DNA from: Alloboseaceae bacterium BT-24-1
GTDB taxonomy: Bacteria; Pseudomonadota; Alphaproteobacteria; Rhizobiales; Beijerinckiaceae
Length of the DNA stretch: 64,000 nt
NCBI GenBank assembly: GCA_025846845.1
Contig: JAOYTL010000014.1
Coordinates: 135,541-199,540 of the forward strand
Reading direction: 5' to 3'
Part shown: positions 42,437 through 50,790 of the stretch, one piece after another
Position numbering within the stretch: position 1 is the first letter of the stretch
How the letters are laid out: every line of letters starts with the position of its first letter
Program-made: the position numbers and the translations under genes
Notes under the pieces: generated by a model
The model's database searches: none
Seen by the model: only the letters and a program-made list of their open reading frames with translations
Told to the model about the DNA's origin: nothing

Positions 42437-43236
42437 GCGCAGTTGGTGACCGCCCCCCGTCTCGCTTGCTCCGGCACCTGAGCGAGCCCGGCGCCTATGC
42501 CGTCGACTCGACTCTGGGCTGTGGGCGGCTCGCGCTCTACCGCCGCGCAGCCGGCGGAACGACACTCGGGGCCGGCTATGTCCCAGTGGCCGAGGCCGAT
42601 GTCCTCGTCGCCGGCGGTTTTGCCGCCTGGTTGACCGATGAGGGCAAGCGGCAACTACGGCTCGCCGGCACAGGGGCGCAAAAACAGCGTGCGACGGTGA
42701 CGGTGATGGTCGATGGCCAGGCGCAGGAGGTCGTGCTGGATGAGCGCGAAAGCCCGCTGCTTTGGCTCCACCGGCGCCTGGGCAAGGACGGGTCTCCCCA
42801 GATATCGGCGGCCGAGTTCGCCGCCGGCGAGCGCCTCCGTGCCGATCTGACGCTGGCTCAGATGCTGCCTCGGATCACGGTCAACTGGGACGCAGCTCTC
42901 GCTGCCGGGACGCATACGTCGGCGCGTGGTCCGGCCGAAGCTTCCGATTCCAGCCTGGCAGCGCGCCAGCGTGTGCGCCTCGCCTGCAAGCGCCTCGGCC
43001 CCGAGCTGTCGGGCCTGGCGATCGATGTTTGCGGTTTCCTCAAGGGGCTCGACCAGGTCGAACGCGAGCGCAAATGGCCGGCGCGCTCGGCCAAGGTGGT
43101 GCTCCGGCTGGCGCTGTCGGCGCTCGTCGAGCACTACGGGCTGGGCGGTCAGCAGGGCCCGCCGGCCGGTAGCACGGTCTGGCGCGCGTCCGATGCGCGC
43201 CCGTCGATCCCGCCTGCGCCAGCGCGGGGGAATTAG
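42433..43236 (+). CDS. DUF6456 domain-containing protein
   Basis: A 267-residue soluble protein. The C-terminal domain (about 105-245: PLLWLHRRLGKDG, AGERLRADLTLAQMLPRIT, WPARSAKVVLRLALSALVEHY) fits DUF6456, an alphaproteobacterial helical domain found in predicted DNA-binding proteins. The N-terminal half has a winged-helix-like look (PVAEADVLVAGGFAAWLTDEG). It is coupled to the DnaA-IV-like gene by ATGA, suggesting that the two proteins work as a pair. Its end overlaps the convergent sufE by four bases. Confidence 0.75.
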   Translation: MSAVGDRPPSRLLRHLSEPGAYAVDSTLGCGRLALYRRAAGGTTLGAGYVPVAEADVLVAGGFAAWLTDEGKRQLRLAGTGAQKQRATVTVMVDGQAQEVVLDERESPLLWLHRRLGKDGSPQISAAEFAAGERLRADLTLAQMLPRITVNWDAALAAGTHTSARGPAEASDSSLAARQRVRLACKRLGPELSGLAIDVCGFLKGLDQVERERKWPARSAKVVLRLALSALVEHYGLGGQQGPPAGSTVWRASDARPSIPPAPARGN

Positions 43237-43658
43237 GCGAGCGCCGCGCGGGCGTCGCTCTTAATCCGCTCCATCATGGCGCGCACGCCGTTCGAGCGCT
43301 GCGGTGTCAGATGGGCCGCCAAACCGAGGCGCTCATAGATCGCGAAGGCGTCGGTCGTCAGGATCTCCTGCGCCGTGTGGCCGGAATGGATGGCGATGGC
43401 GAGCGCGACGAGTCCGCGCACGATATGCGCGTCGCTGTCGCCGCGGAAGGTGAGGCGCGTCGTTTCGCCAGGCCCGCCTTCGGCACGGGTTTCGAGCCAG
43501 ACCTGGCTGGCGCAGCCGCGCACCTTGTTGGTATCGTTATGCGCCGCCTCGGACAGGGGAGCGAGCGTGCGCCCGAGTTCGATCAGATAGCGGTAGCGAT
43601 CGTCCCACTCGTCGAGCAGCTCGAAATTGGCGACGATCTCGTCGAGGCTCTCGCTCAT
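43233..43658 (-). CDS. sufE: SufE family protein
   Basis: A 141-residue sulfur-transfer partner of the SufS cysteine desulfurase. The conserved acceptor Cys49 lies in NKVRGCASQVWL. It moves persulfide sulfur to the SufBCD scaffold for Fe-S cluster assembly. No other suf gene is near. ATG at 43658 gives the standard N-terminus (SLDEIVANFELLDEWDDRY), and the longer frame is rejected. Confidence 0.93.
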   Translation of the reverse strand: MSESLDEIVANFELLDEWDDRYRYLIELGRTLAPLSEAAHNDTNKVRGCASQVWLETRAEGGPGETTRLTFRGDSDAHIVRGLVALAIAIHSGHTAQEILTTDAFAIYERLGLAAHLTPQRSNGVRAMMERIKSDARAALA

Positions 43659-43846
43659 GGATTTCGCCGTCGGCCTCCAGTTCATCAGCCGCCGACAAGG
43701 GCGGCGATGGCGAGCGTCTTCGGCCTCTCGCGCGGCGAGGTCAAGAGTCAGCGCTGTCGCGGCTGGGGTTCGCTCGAGCCGGATCCGATCGGATTGTCTC
43801 GATCTGATCGGTGAATCCGTCTCTCACGTTTAGTCAGGAGACCGTT

Positions 43847-44155
43847 TTACCGGTCCGCTTGCGGTGCGAGCTGACCGGAACGGGCTCCGGCGCGTGTCGC
43901 GGCGTTCGCCGCCATGGCGAGGACCCGAGCGCGGGTCTCCGGCTCCAGCCCGGCGAGGACCTCGGCCGCTTCGCGCAGGCTGACCGCGCCCTGCAGTGCC
44001 GCCTTGGGGTCGATCCTGGCGAGGATCGCGATGGCGGCCTTGGAATCGACCACGGTCGCCTCTGGCTCGTTCTTCGTGCCGTGCACGGGCGAGTTCAGCG
44101 CGATCACGCCGACGATCGCCAGGCTGCGCAGAAGATAGGCCATGTCGGTCCCCAT
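43847..44155 (-). CDS. Small exported or membrane-anchored protein, DUF5330-like
   Basis: A 102-residue protein with an N-terminal hydrophobic segment (MAYLLRSLAIVGVIALNSPV) that may be a signal peptide or anchor. A short Ala-rich helical remainder (KAALQGAVSLREAAEVLAGL) follows. It resembles the small DUF5330-type proteins encoded near sufE in Hyphomicrobiales, but the match is by eye. The start may be 44155 or 44143. Function unknown. Confidence 0.55.
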   Translation of the reverse strand: MGTDMAYLLRSLAIVGVIALNSPVHGTKNEPEATVVDSKAAIAILARIDPKAALQGAVSLREAAEVLAGLEPETRARVLAMAANAATRAGARSGQLAPQADR

Positions 44156-44392
44156 CCGGTTCCAGGCTCCCCAGCCCGCGAATGTGAGAACCTTAGCGCA
44201 CGGACCGAAAGATCAGGTGTTCCCGAAAGCGTCAATTTGAATCAAAGGCAGCCTGTCGTCTTCAGCATCCATTCACCTTGCCGCCAACAACAGCCAACGT
44301 GAAGCGTCATGCTGAGATCCATGCAATTTGTTGAAAAATAAAGGCTATTCTGGAGATCGCTGAGGAACTGCCCGGTTTCGGACCCGGTGTCT

Positions 44393-44407
44393 TTAAGCCC
44401 CGCTTAA
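44393..44407. promoter_or_regulatory. CtrA-like box upstream of the DivJ/PleC-like kinase gene
   Basis: TTAA-GCCCCGC-TTAA, an exact TTAA-N7-TTAA match that also forms a dyad TTTAAGC/GCTTAAA (44392-44408). It ends 40 bp before the kinase start. Confidence 0.6.
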
Positions 44408-44447
44408 ACGGCAGCCGCGAGGATCACAGCAACAAGGCGGGGTGTAA

Positions 44448-46298
44448 GTGCCCACGGCCGGCAGAGGTGTGCGTTTGCGGTTTTCCAGTTTGATGACGGC
44501 GGTAAGGGCGCAGGTCGCGGCGATGGTCCATCCATCGGCGCTGGCCGATTCGCTCGAACGCATGCGTCACGAGCGCTTCATGCTGACGAGGCTCGTCGTC
44601 TCGACCGCGGCGCTCAGCCTGATGCCGGCCTACGTCGCCTGGCGCGGCCGCATCGGCTCGCTCGAACTGCTCGTGCTCGTCGCGATGGCGCTGCCGCTGC
44701 TGGCGGTCTTCCTGCTCTCGCGCACTGGGCGGCTCGACGTCGCGCACTGCATTTCCGGCGCCGCCCTGACATTGCTGATCACCACGCTCGCCTGCCTGAC
44801 CGGTGGGGCCGCCTCGCCGTTGCTGCTCTGGCTTGCGGCAGTTCCAGCCGAAGCGATGTTCTTCGGTTCCCGCTCCTATGTGGCACGCGCCGCGGCGCTT
44901 GCGGCCATCGGCCTTGGTGCCGTCGTTGCTCTGCAAGGGATGGGAGGGCTCGTCGAGCCGGCGTCCTGGACCTGGCAGGCGATGCCCGCTTTCGCCGCGG
45001 TCGCGATCCTGCTCACGGCATTGATCACGGTCGGTTTCCTCTATCGCCGTGACGATGAATTACGCGAGCACCGCGCCTCCGATGCGCGGGCGCAATTAAT
45101 GCTCGAGCATGTCGGCGATCTCGTCACCTGGCACGATGCGGCCGGCTCCGTCGTCTTCGCCAACGAGGCCGCCCGTGGCCTGATCGGGGCCGAGCCAGCC
45201 CAGCTGTTCGGCCGTGGTCTGTTCGATCGCGTCCACATTGCCGACCGGCCGCTCTTCTTGAAGGCCCTGAGCGATGCCGCACATGGCAGTGGCCGGGCCA
45301 ACGCCTGCTTCCGCGTGCTGTTCGTCCCGGCGAGTGGCGATGGGCATGCCTCGGCGAGCCCTGTCGTGCGCTGGCTCGATCTCAGCGTTCGGCGTATCGA
45401 GCAGATCGGCCCGCATGGAGTTGCAGCCGTCGTCGGCGTCAGCCGCGACGTCACCGACCGGCATGCGATCGACGAGGAGCGCGAGCGCAACCGCGCCGAG
45501 GCGGTCAAGGCGAGCGACGTCAAGGGGCAGTTCCTGGCGACAGTCAGCCATGAGCTGCGCACCCCGCTCAACGCCATCATCGGTTTCTCGGAGATGCTGG
45601 GCGGCGAACTCGGCCCTTCGTTCAGCCCGGCGCAGCGTCAGGAATACGCCAGGATCATCCATGATTCCGGCCAGCATCTGCTCGATGTGGTCAACACGCT
45701 GCTCGACGTCTCGAAGATCGAGAGCGGAGCGATGACGATCGAGCAGGACTCGCTCGACATGGCCGAGCTTGCCGCGGATTGCTGCAATGTGGTTGCACTC
45801 AAGGCCAAGACCGGATCGGTCGCACTAGAACGCGTCATCGGCCCGGATCTGCCGCAGCTGCTTGGAGACCGGCGGGCCCTGAAGCAGGTGATGCTCAACC
45901 TTCTGTCGAATGCCATCAAGTTCACGCCCGCCGGCGGGCGCGTCACTCTCGCTCTGGTGCGCGATGGCGGGATGATCGATCTGTCGGTGTCCGATACCGG
46001 CATCGGCATCGGCGCGGCGGATCTGCCACGGCTGGGCGATCCGTTCTTCCAGGCCAAGTCATCCTATGATCGCGCTCATGACGGCACCGGCCTTGGCTTG
46101 TCGGTGGTACGCGGGCTGGTCGGCTTGCATGGCGGTACGCTCACCATCGAGAGCGCGCCCGGCGTCGGTACCCGTGTCGGCGTCCGCCTCCCGCTCGGCG
46201 GCATTTCCACCGCGTGCGAGCCGGCGCGCATCGCAACCTTCGCCCGCGCGCCCCGTCGCGGCCTCGACACCAAGCAACCCGTTCGCCTGACCGCCTGA
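44448..46298 (+). CDS. DivJ/PleC-like sensor histidine kinase
   Basis: A 616-residue membrane kinase. Five or six transmembrane segments span about residues 45-205, a PAS domain follows (about 220-345; LMLEHVGDLVTWHDAAGSVV), then HisKA with His368 in VSHELRTPLNAIIGFSEML, and HATPase_c with N box (LNLLSNAIKFTPAGG), G1 (SDTGIGIG) and G2 (GTGLGLSVV). The H-box type and membrane-PAS layout match DivJ/PleC, which control DivK and so CtrA. The GTG start follows GGCGGGG. An exact CtrA box lies 40 bp upstream. The next gene starts 16 bp downstream. Confidence 0.82.
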   Translation: MPTAGRGVRLRFSSLMTAVRAQVAAMVHPSALADSLERMRHERFMLTRLVVSTAALSLMPAYVAWRGRIGSLELLVLVAMALPLLAVFLLSRTGRLDVAHCISGAALTLLITTLACLTGGAASPLLLWLAAVPAEAMFFGSRSYVARAAALAAIGLGAVVALQGMGGLVEPASWTWQAMPAFAAVAILLTALITVGFLYRRDDELREHRASDARAQLMLEHVGDLVTWHDAAGSVVFANEAARGLIGAEPAQLFGRGLFDRVHIADRPLFLKALSDAAHGSGRANACFRVLFVPASGDGHASASPVVRWLDLSVRRIEQIGPHGVAAVVGVSRDVTDRHAIDEERERNRAEAVKASDVKGQFLATVSHELRTPLNAIIGFSEMLGGELGPSFSPAQRQEYARIIHDSGQHLLDVVNTLLDVSKIESGAMTIEQDSLDMAELAADCCNVVALKAKTGSVALERVIGPDLPQLLGDRRALKQVMLNLLSNAIKFTPAGGRVTLALVRDGGMIDLSVSDTGIGIGAADLPRLGDPFFQAKSSYDRAHDGTGLGLSVVRGLVGLHGGTLTIESAPGVGTRVGVRLPLGGISTACEPARIATFARAPRRGLDTKQPVRLTA

Positions 46299-46314
46299 TC
46301 GAGAGTTCAAGACC

Positions 46315-46866
46315 ATGTCAGCCACGCTCGCCGCCCGCGCCCGCTCCGATGCGACGCTGTCCATGCCCGCCCGCCGCTCCGCCGGCCGACGCGCGCCCTC
46401 GGCGCCAGCTCGGCTCCTGCGCTGGTTTGCCCGGCGCCCGGGCCGCGGGCTGGTCGTGCTCCTCTTCGCAGCCGTCTCGGTGCTGATCGTCCTGAACGCT
46501 GTCCTGTTCCAGAAGGGCCGCCACCCGGCGCCAATGCTGTCGCCGCCGTCGCAATCGGCAGCGCGGCCGGCCGAGCGCCGGGCCGAGACACCGGCAGCCG
46601 CCGAATCCGTGAACCCGGCAGGGTCCGCCCAGCAGGTCATCATGCCGCCGGCGCGACCCGGCGCGCTGGCACCCGCCAGCCGTGACGCCGCGCCGCGCCC
46701 GCCGGCGCCGGTCGCGCCCGCCCAACCGCGGCAGGCACAATCGGCACAGGCACAGGCTCGCCCGACTCCGGCCGCTCAGCCGGCAGCGGCACGCGATCCG
46801 ATCGCCGATCTGATCAATGGCGCCGATATCCGGCCGCCGGCGGATATCCGGGGGCAACGGCGCTGA
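46315..46866 (+). CDS. Single-pass membrane protein of unknown function
   Basis: A 183-residue protein with a basic N-terminus, one transmembrane segment (about 45-65, GLVVLLFAAVSVLIVLNAVL) and a Pro/Ala/Gln/Arg-rich tail. The segment around LNAVLFQKGRHPAPM resembles the N-terminal region of longer peptidoglycan-binding membrane proteins from other Hyphomicrobiales. This one ends without the binding domain and may be a shortened form. It follows the kinase by 16 bp and is likely cotranscribed. Confidence 0.6.
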   Translation: MSATLAARARSDATLSMPARRSAGRRAPSAPARLLRWFARRPGRGLVVLLFAAVSVLIVLNAVLFQKGRHPAPMLSPPSQSAARPAERRAETPAAAESVNPAGSAQQVIMPPARPGALAPASRDAAPRPPAPVAPAQPRQAQSAQAQARPTPAAQPAAARDPIADLINGADIRPPADIRGQRR

Positions 46867-46900
46867 CAGCCGAGCCTCGCGAACCGCGGGGACGCTCGCC

Positions 46901-47236
46901 TTGCCCCGCCTGACCAGCGACTTCTGGGTCTCCGCTTATCTGCGCCAGGCGGCTCGCGATGGGCTCGTGGCGGTGCTCCGCCGGCGCGGTGCGCACGAGG
47001 CTGGCGCCGTTTTCGTCAAGCTCGACCGCCTCAACGGAACGGCTGCGCTCTACGGCCCGGCGCCGCAGGCACTGGCTGACGAGACCGGCGAACGACGTTT
47101 CCAGCTTGTGCTCGACGCCGATCCACTCGCGGTCGAGGACCGGGTTGCGCGCGAACTGCGCTTCGACAGCGATCTCTGGCTGGTCGAGATCGAGAGCCGC
47201 ACCGGCGATGCGCGGCTCGAGCTCGCAGAAGAATAG
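46901..47236 (+). CDS. DUF1491 family protein
   Basis: A 111-residue protein matching DUF1491: PRLTSDFWVSAYLRQAARDG, HEAGAVFVKLDRLNGTAALY and FDSDLWLVEIESR. Its function is unknown. The start is TTG at 46901, giving the standard family N-terminus; a frame from 46817 adds 28 unlike residues and overlaps the previous gene. It is probably the last gene of the kinase operon and converges with the DUF2336 gene after two bases. Confidence 0.83.
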   Translation: MPRLTSDFWVSAYLRQAARDGLVAVLRRRGAHEAGAVFVKLDRLNGTAALYGPAPQALADETGERRFQLVLDADPLAVEDRVARELRFDSDLWLVEIESRTGDARLELAEE

Positions 47237-47238
47237 CG

Positions 47239-48390
47239 TCAGCCGTTGCCGCCGCCGAGTCTGCGCCGCACCTCCTGAACGATGCCGCGCGCCGGCGCCC
47301 GCTCGGCACCGGACCTGGTCGGGGTGCCGCTCGGATCCATCACAGGCTGCAGGGTTCCTGGACGGGCATGGCGTGGCGCGACTCCGCCGATCTGCTGTGC
47401 CAGCCGGCGTGCCACTGTCGGCTGTACCGAGCGCATCAGTTCGACCAGGGCAAAAATGCGCTCGACCGAGCGGGCTGCGTCGTCGCCGAGCCCGATCAGG
47501 AAGCGCGTCGCATCCTCCGGGCTCGCCCCGCAGCCGATCAGCGCCAGCGCCGCGAGCCGACGCGATTGATCGTTCGCCATTGCTGCCGCGAAGCGCGCAT
47601 CGCTGCCGAAGGCATCCGCCAGCGCCGTGAAGGCGCCGGGTCGATCGGAGAGCGCCGTCGCGACCAGGGCGGCGATCTGCTCGGCAGGAAGCGTTGCCGG
47701 TCGCGGCGAGGGGGCCAGCGCCTCATGGGCGGAGACGGCGTCGATCATGGCGAGGCGCTTTTCGAGGCTCGCCTGCAGGAAGAGCGGCGTCAGCTCCGAT
47801 ACCGGCAGATCAGCGCGGGCCAGCAGGCTCGCACCGAGCGTGGGCGTCTGGATTGCGCGCGGCAGGAGCAGGTCGAGCGCCGCATGCGATAGCGGCGCTG
47901 CTGTATTGGCGACCAGAGCCATGTCGATCTCGGCATCGCCGCAGCCGGAGAGCGTGATGCTGGCGCTGCCGGTGAGGTCACGCCGGCCAGCGAGTGCGAC
48001 TCTCGCCTCGCTGTCCCCTTCTGCTGCGATCTCCTCGATCTCCTCAGCAGCGAGCGGCATGCCGTGAGTGATCAGTGCAGCCAGCACTTCGCCTCCGCGG
48101 GCGCGCAGGTCCGCAAGCACCTCACGCGGCGCATGCGGCCAGCTTGCGAGCTTGCGGGCGAGGATCGTCGCCGTTGCATCGTCGATCACCGGGACGGAGG
48201 CCTCCGCCATGGCGCGGAAGGCCTCCATGTCCTCGGCCGACGGGCTCGGCGTCGCTAGCAGCAGATCGGTCTTCACCCGCAGTGCGACCTGGCGCAGATC
48301 GAGCCCGCCGTCGCTGGCCAGCCTGGCGAGCTCGGCGAGATCCGTGGCGATGCGGGATGGCATGGGATGGTTCTCGTCGACGAATTTCAC
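47239..48390 (-). CDS. DUF2336 domain-containing protein
   Basis: A 383-residue soluble all-helical protein of the DUF2336 family (alphaproteobacteria, function unknown). HEAT-like Ala/Leu-rich repeats run through most of the length (DLAELARLASDGGLDLRQVA, ARVALAGRRDLT, DMALVANTAAPLS). The tail is basic and Gly/Arg-rich. The start is GTG at 48390, with ATG at 48363 as a plausible alternative, neither having a good ribosome-binding site. A TTAG-N7-TTAACCAT element 26 bp upstream suggests CtrA control. Confidence 0.8.
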   Translation of the reverse strand: MKFVDENHPMPSRIATDLAELARLASDGGLDLRQVALRVKTDLLLATPSPSAEDMEAFRAMAEASVPVIDDATATILARKLASWPHAPREVLADLRARGGEVLAALITHGMPLAAEEIEEIAAEGDSEARVALAGRRDLTGSASITLSGCGDAEIDMALVANTAAPLSHAALDLLLPRAIQTPTLGASLLARADLPVSELTPLFLQASLEKRLAMIDAVSAHEALAPSPRPATLPAEQIAALVATALSDRPGAFTALADAFGSDARFAAAMANDQSRRLAALALIGCGASPEDATRFLIGLGDDAARSVERIFALVELMRSVQPTVARRLAQQIGGVAPRHARPGTLQPVMDPSGTPTRSGAERAPARGIVQEVRRRLGGGNG

Positions 48391-48415
48391 TTTTCGGCAA
48401 CTTATCCCCGATGCG

Positions 48416-48434
48416 TTAGCACAGCGTTAACCAT
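48416..48434. promoter_or_regulatory. CtrA-like box between the DUF2336 and small protein genes
   Basis: TTAG, seven bases, then TTAACCAT; the right half is the extended CtrA half-site. It lies 26 bp upstream of the DUF2336 start and about 105 bp upstream of the small conserved gene on the plus strand. Confidence 0.5.
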
Positions 48435-48538
48435 GATGCGTGCTGATGGTGTGGAGGATGGCGGCGTAGCTCGCGCGTGAGTCCGATCTTACGTGTCGTC
48501 CGCGAATTGGGCACAGGCGCCAGCAAGGGAGGCGCATC

Positions 48539-48739
48539 ATGGCAGACGTCATTCCTTTCGCGCCGCGCAGGCGCTTCGCCAGCCAGAGCCCCGCAGCGGT
48601 GGGCCCTTCCGGGCAAATCCTGTTCTTCACCGGCGTCCGCTACGAGCGCGAGCCTGAGCCAACTGCGAGCAAGCCGCCCCGACGGCCGCGCCCCGCCGGC
48701 CGCGGCGAGCGCGAGACGCGGCGCAGGCGGCCTGGGTGA
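48539..48739 (+). CDS. Small conserved protein (66 aa)
   Basis: 66 residues, with N-terminal MADVIPFAPRRR, central GQILFFTGVRYERE and a basic Arg/Pro tail. The two short blocks are typical of a small protein kept in Hyphomicrobiales, with no known role. GGGAGG lies about seven bases before the ATG. It has no signal peptide or membrane segment. Confidence 0.65.
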   Translation: MADVIPFAPRRRFASQSPAAVGPSGQILFFTGVRYEREPEPTASKPPRRPRPAGRGERETRRRRPG

Positions 48740-48746
48740 GAGCTGC

Positions 48747-48841
48747 GGATCGTGATTTTGGATTGATCCAAGATCATCACGATCCGTTCTTGAGAGTTCG
48801 AGTGGGATTCATGCGAAAAACCGGCTCCCACTTTTTCGCAT
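48747..48841. repeat. Double-hairpin intergenic repeat element running into a gene start
   Basis: The first hairpin has arms GGATCGTGAT/ATCACGATCC (48747-48756 with 48776-48785) and inner arms TTGGAT/ATCCAA (48758-48771). The second has arms ATGCGAAAAA/TTTTTCGCAT (48811-48820 with 48832-48841). The sequence type resembles a repeat found between genes in many Hyphomicrobiales. The second hairpin contains the ATG of the lipoprotein gene. Confidence 0.65.
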
Positions 48842-49608
48842 GCCACTCGGTCGCAACGGCGGCACTGTCCTGCGTTCTGCTCGCCGGCTGCTCGACCACC
48901 GGCGATCTCGGCCGCCCCCGTCCAAACATCTTCGCCGACCAGATCGCACCGGCTGTCGGTGAATGGAGCGCGCGCTTCCGCGGCGAGTCCTCCTCCTGGT
49001 TCCACATGACTGACGATGAGGAGCAGCTGCGGGCCCGCGCCTGGCGGATCGTCCTGCCTGCCCATGAGCGCAGTCATTTCGAACGGGAGGCCTCCAAGCT
49101 CGCCCATGCCCGTATCCTGCCGGTCGAGGCCCAGTCGAACGACGTCGCCGCTTATCATCGCGCCCTGACCTCCGGCTCCTTCGCCTCGCAGGCCTCGCGC
49201 TACAATCGGCTGGCCGAAGATGCCAATGGCGACCGGCTGCTGCTCGGCCAGTTCCGCGCCAACGCCTTGCGCGTCATCAATGCCGACCGTGCCCGCCTGC
49301 GTGCGCTCGATGCCTCGCAACAGGTGCCGCCCGAGCAGCGCGATCCGGCCACTCAGCGCGTCGCCGAGAATGAAGGGTTGATGCTCTGGGTCTGCGAACG
49401 GGCCCGGTTTCGGCTGAAGAGCTACCGCTTCTCGCTCGACAACCTCGTCGTCGAAATGCCCTCACGAGAGGCCGTCCGGGCCGAGCGCGCCATTTTGGGG
49501 CTGGAGAGCGAGCTGGGCGGCGCCTGCAATCTGCCGCTGATCGGTGTCTTCCGCGGACAGGGCGAGGGTGCGCCCGCGGGGCGGGGACCGGTCGTCTACA
49601 AGGGCTAG
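48811..49608 (+). CDS. Lipoprotein of unknown function
   Basis: A 265-residue protein with lipobox LLAGC (Cys near residue 27), so it should be lipidated and membrane-anchored. The mature part is helical, Arg/Glu-rich, with FRLKSYRFSLDNLVVEMPS near the end and a Gly-rich tail. The first ten residues are encoded by an intergenic palindromic repeat, and the ATG is part of its hairpin. No other in-frame start lies between it and the lipobox. Family not recognised. Confidence 0.72.
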   Translation: MRKTGSHFFACHSVATAALSCVLLAGCSTTGDLGRPRPNIFADQIAPAVGEWSARFRGESSSWFHMTDDEEQLRARAWRIVLPAHERSHFEREASKLAHARILPVEAQSNDVAAYHRALTSGSFASQASRYNRLAEDANGDRLLLGQFRANALRVINADRARLRALDASQQVPPEQRDPATQRVAENEGLMLWVCERARFRLKSYRFSLDNLVVEMPSREAVRAERAILGLESELGGACNLPLIGVFRGQGEGAPAGRGPVVYKG

Positions 49609-49713
49609 CCTCTTTACGCCCGACCTCCAGTTCCAAGCGTAAAACAGGATTCCCATTCCTGCGAAATTGGGTCTAGCCTGCCGACCATGAGCTGGCGAAC
49701 GGTGGAGTGACCC

Positions 49714-50769
49714 ATGTCCGTCGCGCACGTCAGGTTCACCGCTTCGACTGCGGTGGAGATCCCCGGCGATCCGGCTATCGACCAGGGACATCGCCATGAG
49801 GCCGGCGTCGTCGCCTCGAGCGTCTACGCCCATGGCGTGCGCATCGCCGACGTCCCGATCGATGAGGCCGGCGAGTGGGCCCGCAAGGACGGCCATGTCG
49901 TCTGGATCGGACTGTTAGAGCCTGAAGCGGCCTTGCTGAAATGCGTGCAGGAGCAGTTCGGCCTGCACCCCCTCGCGGTCGAGGACGCGACCAATGCCCA
50001 TCAGCGGCCCAAGCTCGAGCAATATGGCGACGCCCTGTTCGTCGTCGCCCGCACCGCCCAGATGGTCGACAAGCGCATCGCCTTCGGCGAGACGCACATC
50101 TTCATCGGCCGTGGCTACATTGTCAGCGTCCGCCACGGCGCCTCGACCTCGTACACATCGGTCCGGCAGCATTGGGAGACTTGCCCGACCTCGCTGGCCA
50201 AGGGCGAGGATTTCATCCTCTACGCGATCCTCGATTTCATCGTCGACAATTACATGCCGGTGCTCGAGTCGATCCATGACGAGGTCGAGGAGATCGAGGA
50301 CAAGGTCCTCGCCCGGCCGATGACGCGCAGCGACATCGAGCGGCTCTACATGCTCAGGCGCGACCTGCTGCGCCTGCGCAACGCGGTCGGGCCGCTGGTC
50401 GATGTCTGCCAGCGCCTGAGCAATGGCAGCGTGCCGCAGGTGCGCCCGACCCTCGCACCGATGTTCCGCGACGTGACCGACCATGTCCGCACCGTCCAGG
50501 AAAAGATCGACAGTCTGCGCGAGGTGCTGGCCTTCGCCTTCGAGGCGAGCCTGCTCGTCGGCCAGAGCCAGGAGAATGCGATCACCAAGCGGCTCGCCTC
50601 CTGGGCGGCCATTCTCGCGGTGCCGACGGCGGTCGCCGGCATCTACGGCATGAATTTCAAGAACATGCCGGAGCTGGAGATGCATTACGGCTATTACGGC
50701 GTGCTGGCAGTGATCGTCACCACCTGCCTGACGCTGTTCTGGCGCTTCAAGCGCAATGGCTGGCTCTAG
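49714..50769 (+). CDS. CorA-type magnesium/divalent cation transporter
   Basis: A 351-residue CorA-superfamily channel. The N-terminal cytoplasmic alpha/beta domain is followed by a long helix. Two C-terminal transmembrane segments flank the invariant selectivity motif YGMNF. It moves Mg2+ (or Co2+/Ni2+/Zn2+) as a pentamer in the inner membrane. The charged loop after GMN (KNMPELEMHYG) is typical. It stands alone; no Mg-sensing leader was seen in the 105 bp upstream. Confidence 0.92.
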   Translation: MSVAHVRFTASTAVEIPGDPAIDQGHRHEAGVVASSVYAHGVRIADVPIDEAGEWARKDGHVVWIGLLEPEAALLKCVQEQFGLHPLAVEDATNAHQRPKLEQYGDALFVVARTAQMVDKRIAFGETHIFIGRGYIVSVRHGASTSYTSVRQHWETCPTSLAKGEDFILYAILDFIVDNYMPVLESIHDEVEEIEDKVLARPMTRSDIERLYMLRRDLLRLRNAVGPLVDVCQRLSNGSVPQVRPTLAPMFRDVTDHVRTVQEKIDSLREVLAFAFEASLLVGQSQENAITKRLASWAAILAVPTAVAGIYGMNFKNMPELEMHYGYYGVLAVIVTTCLTLFWRFKRNGWL

Positions 50770-50790
50770 GGTATTGGGCGCGGCTAGCAC

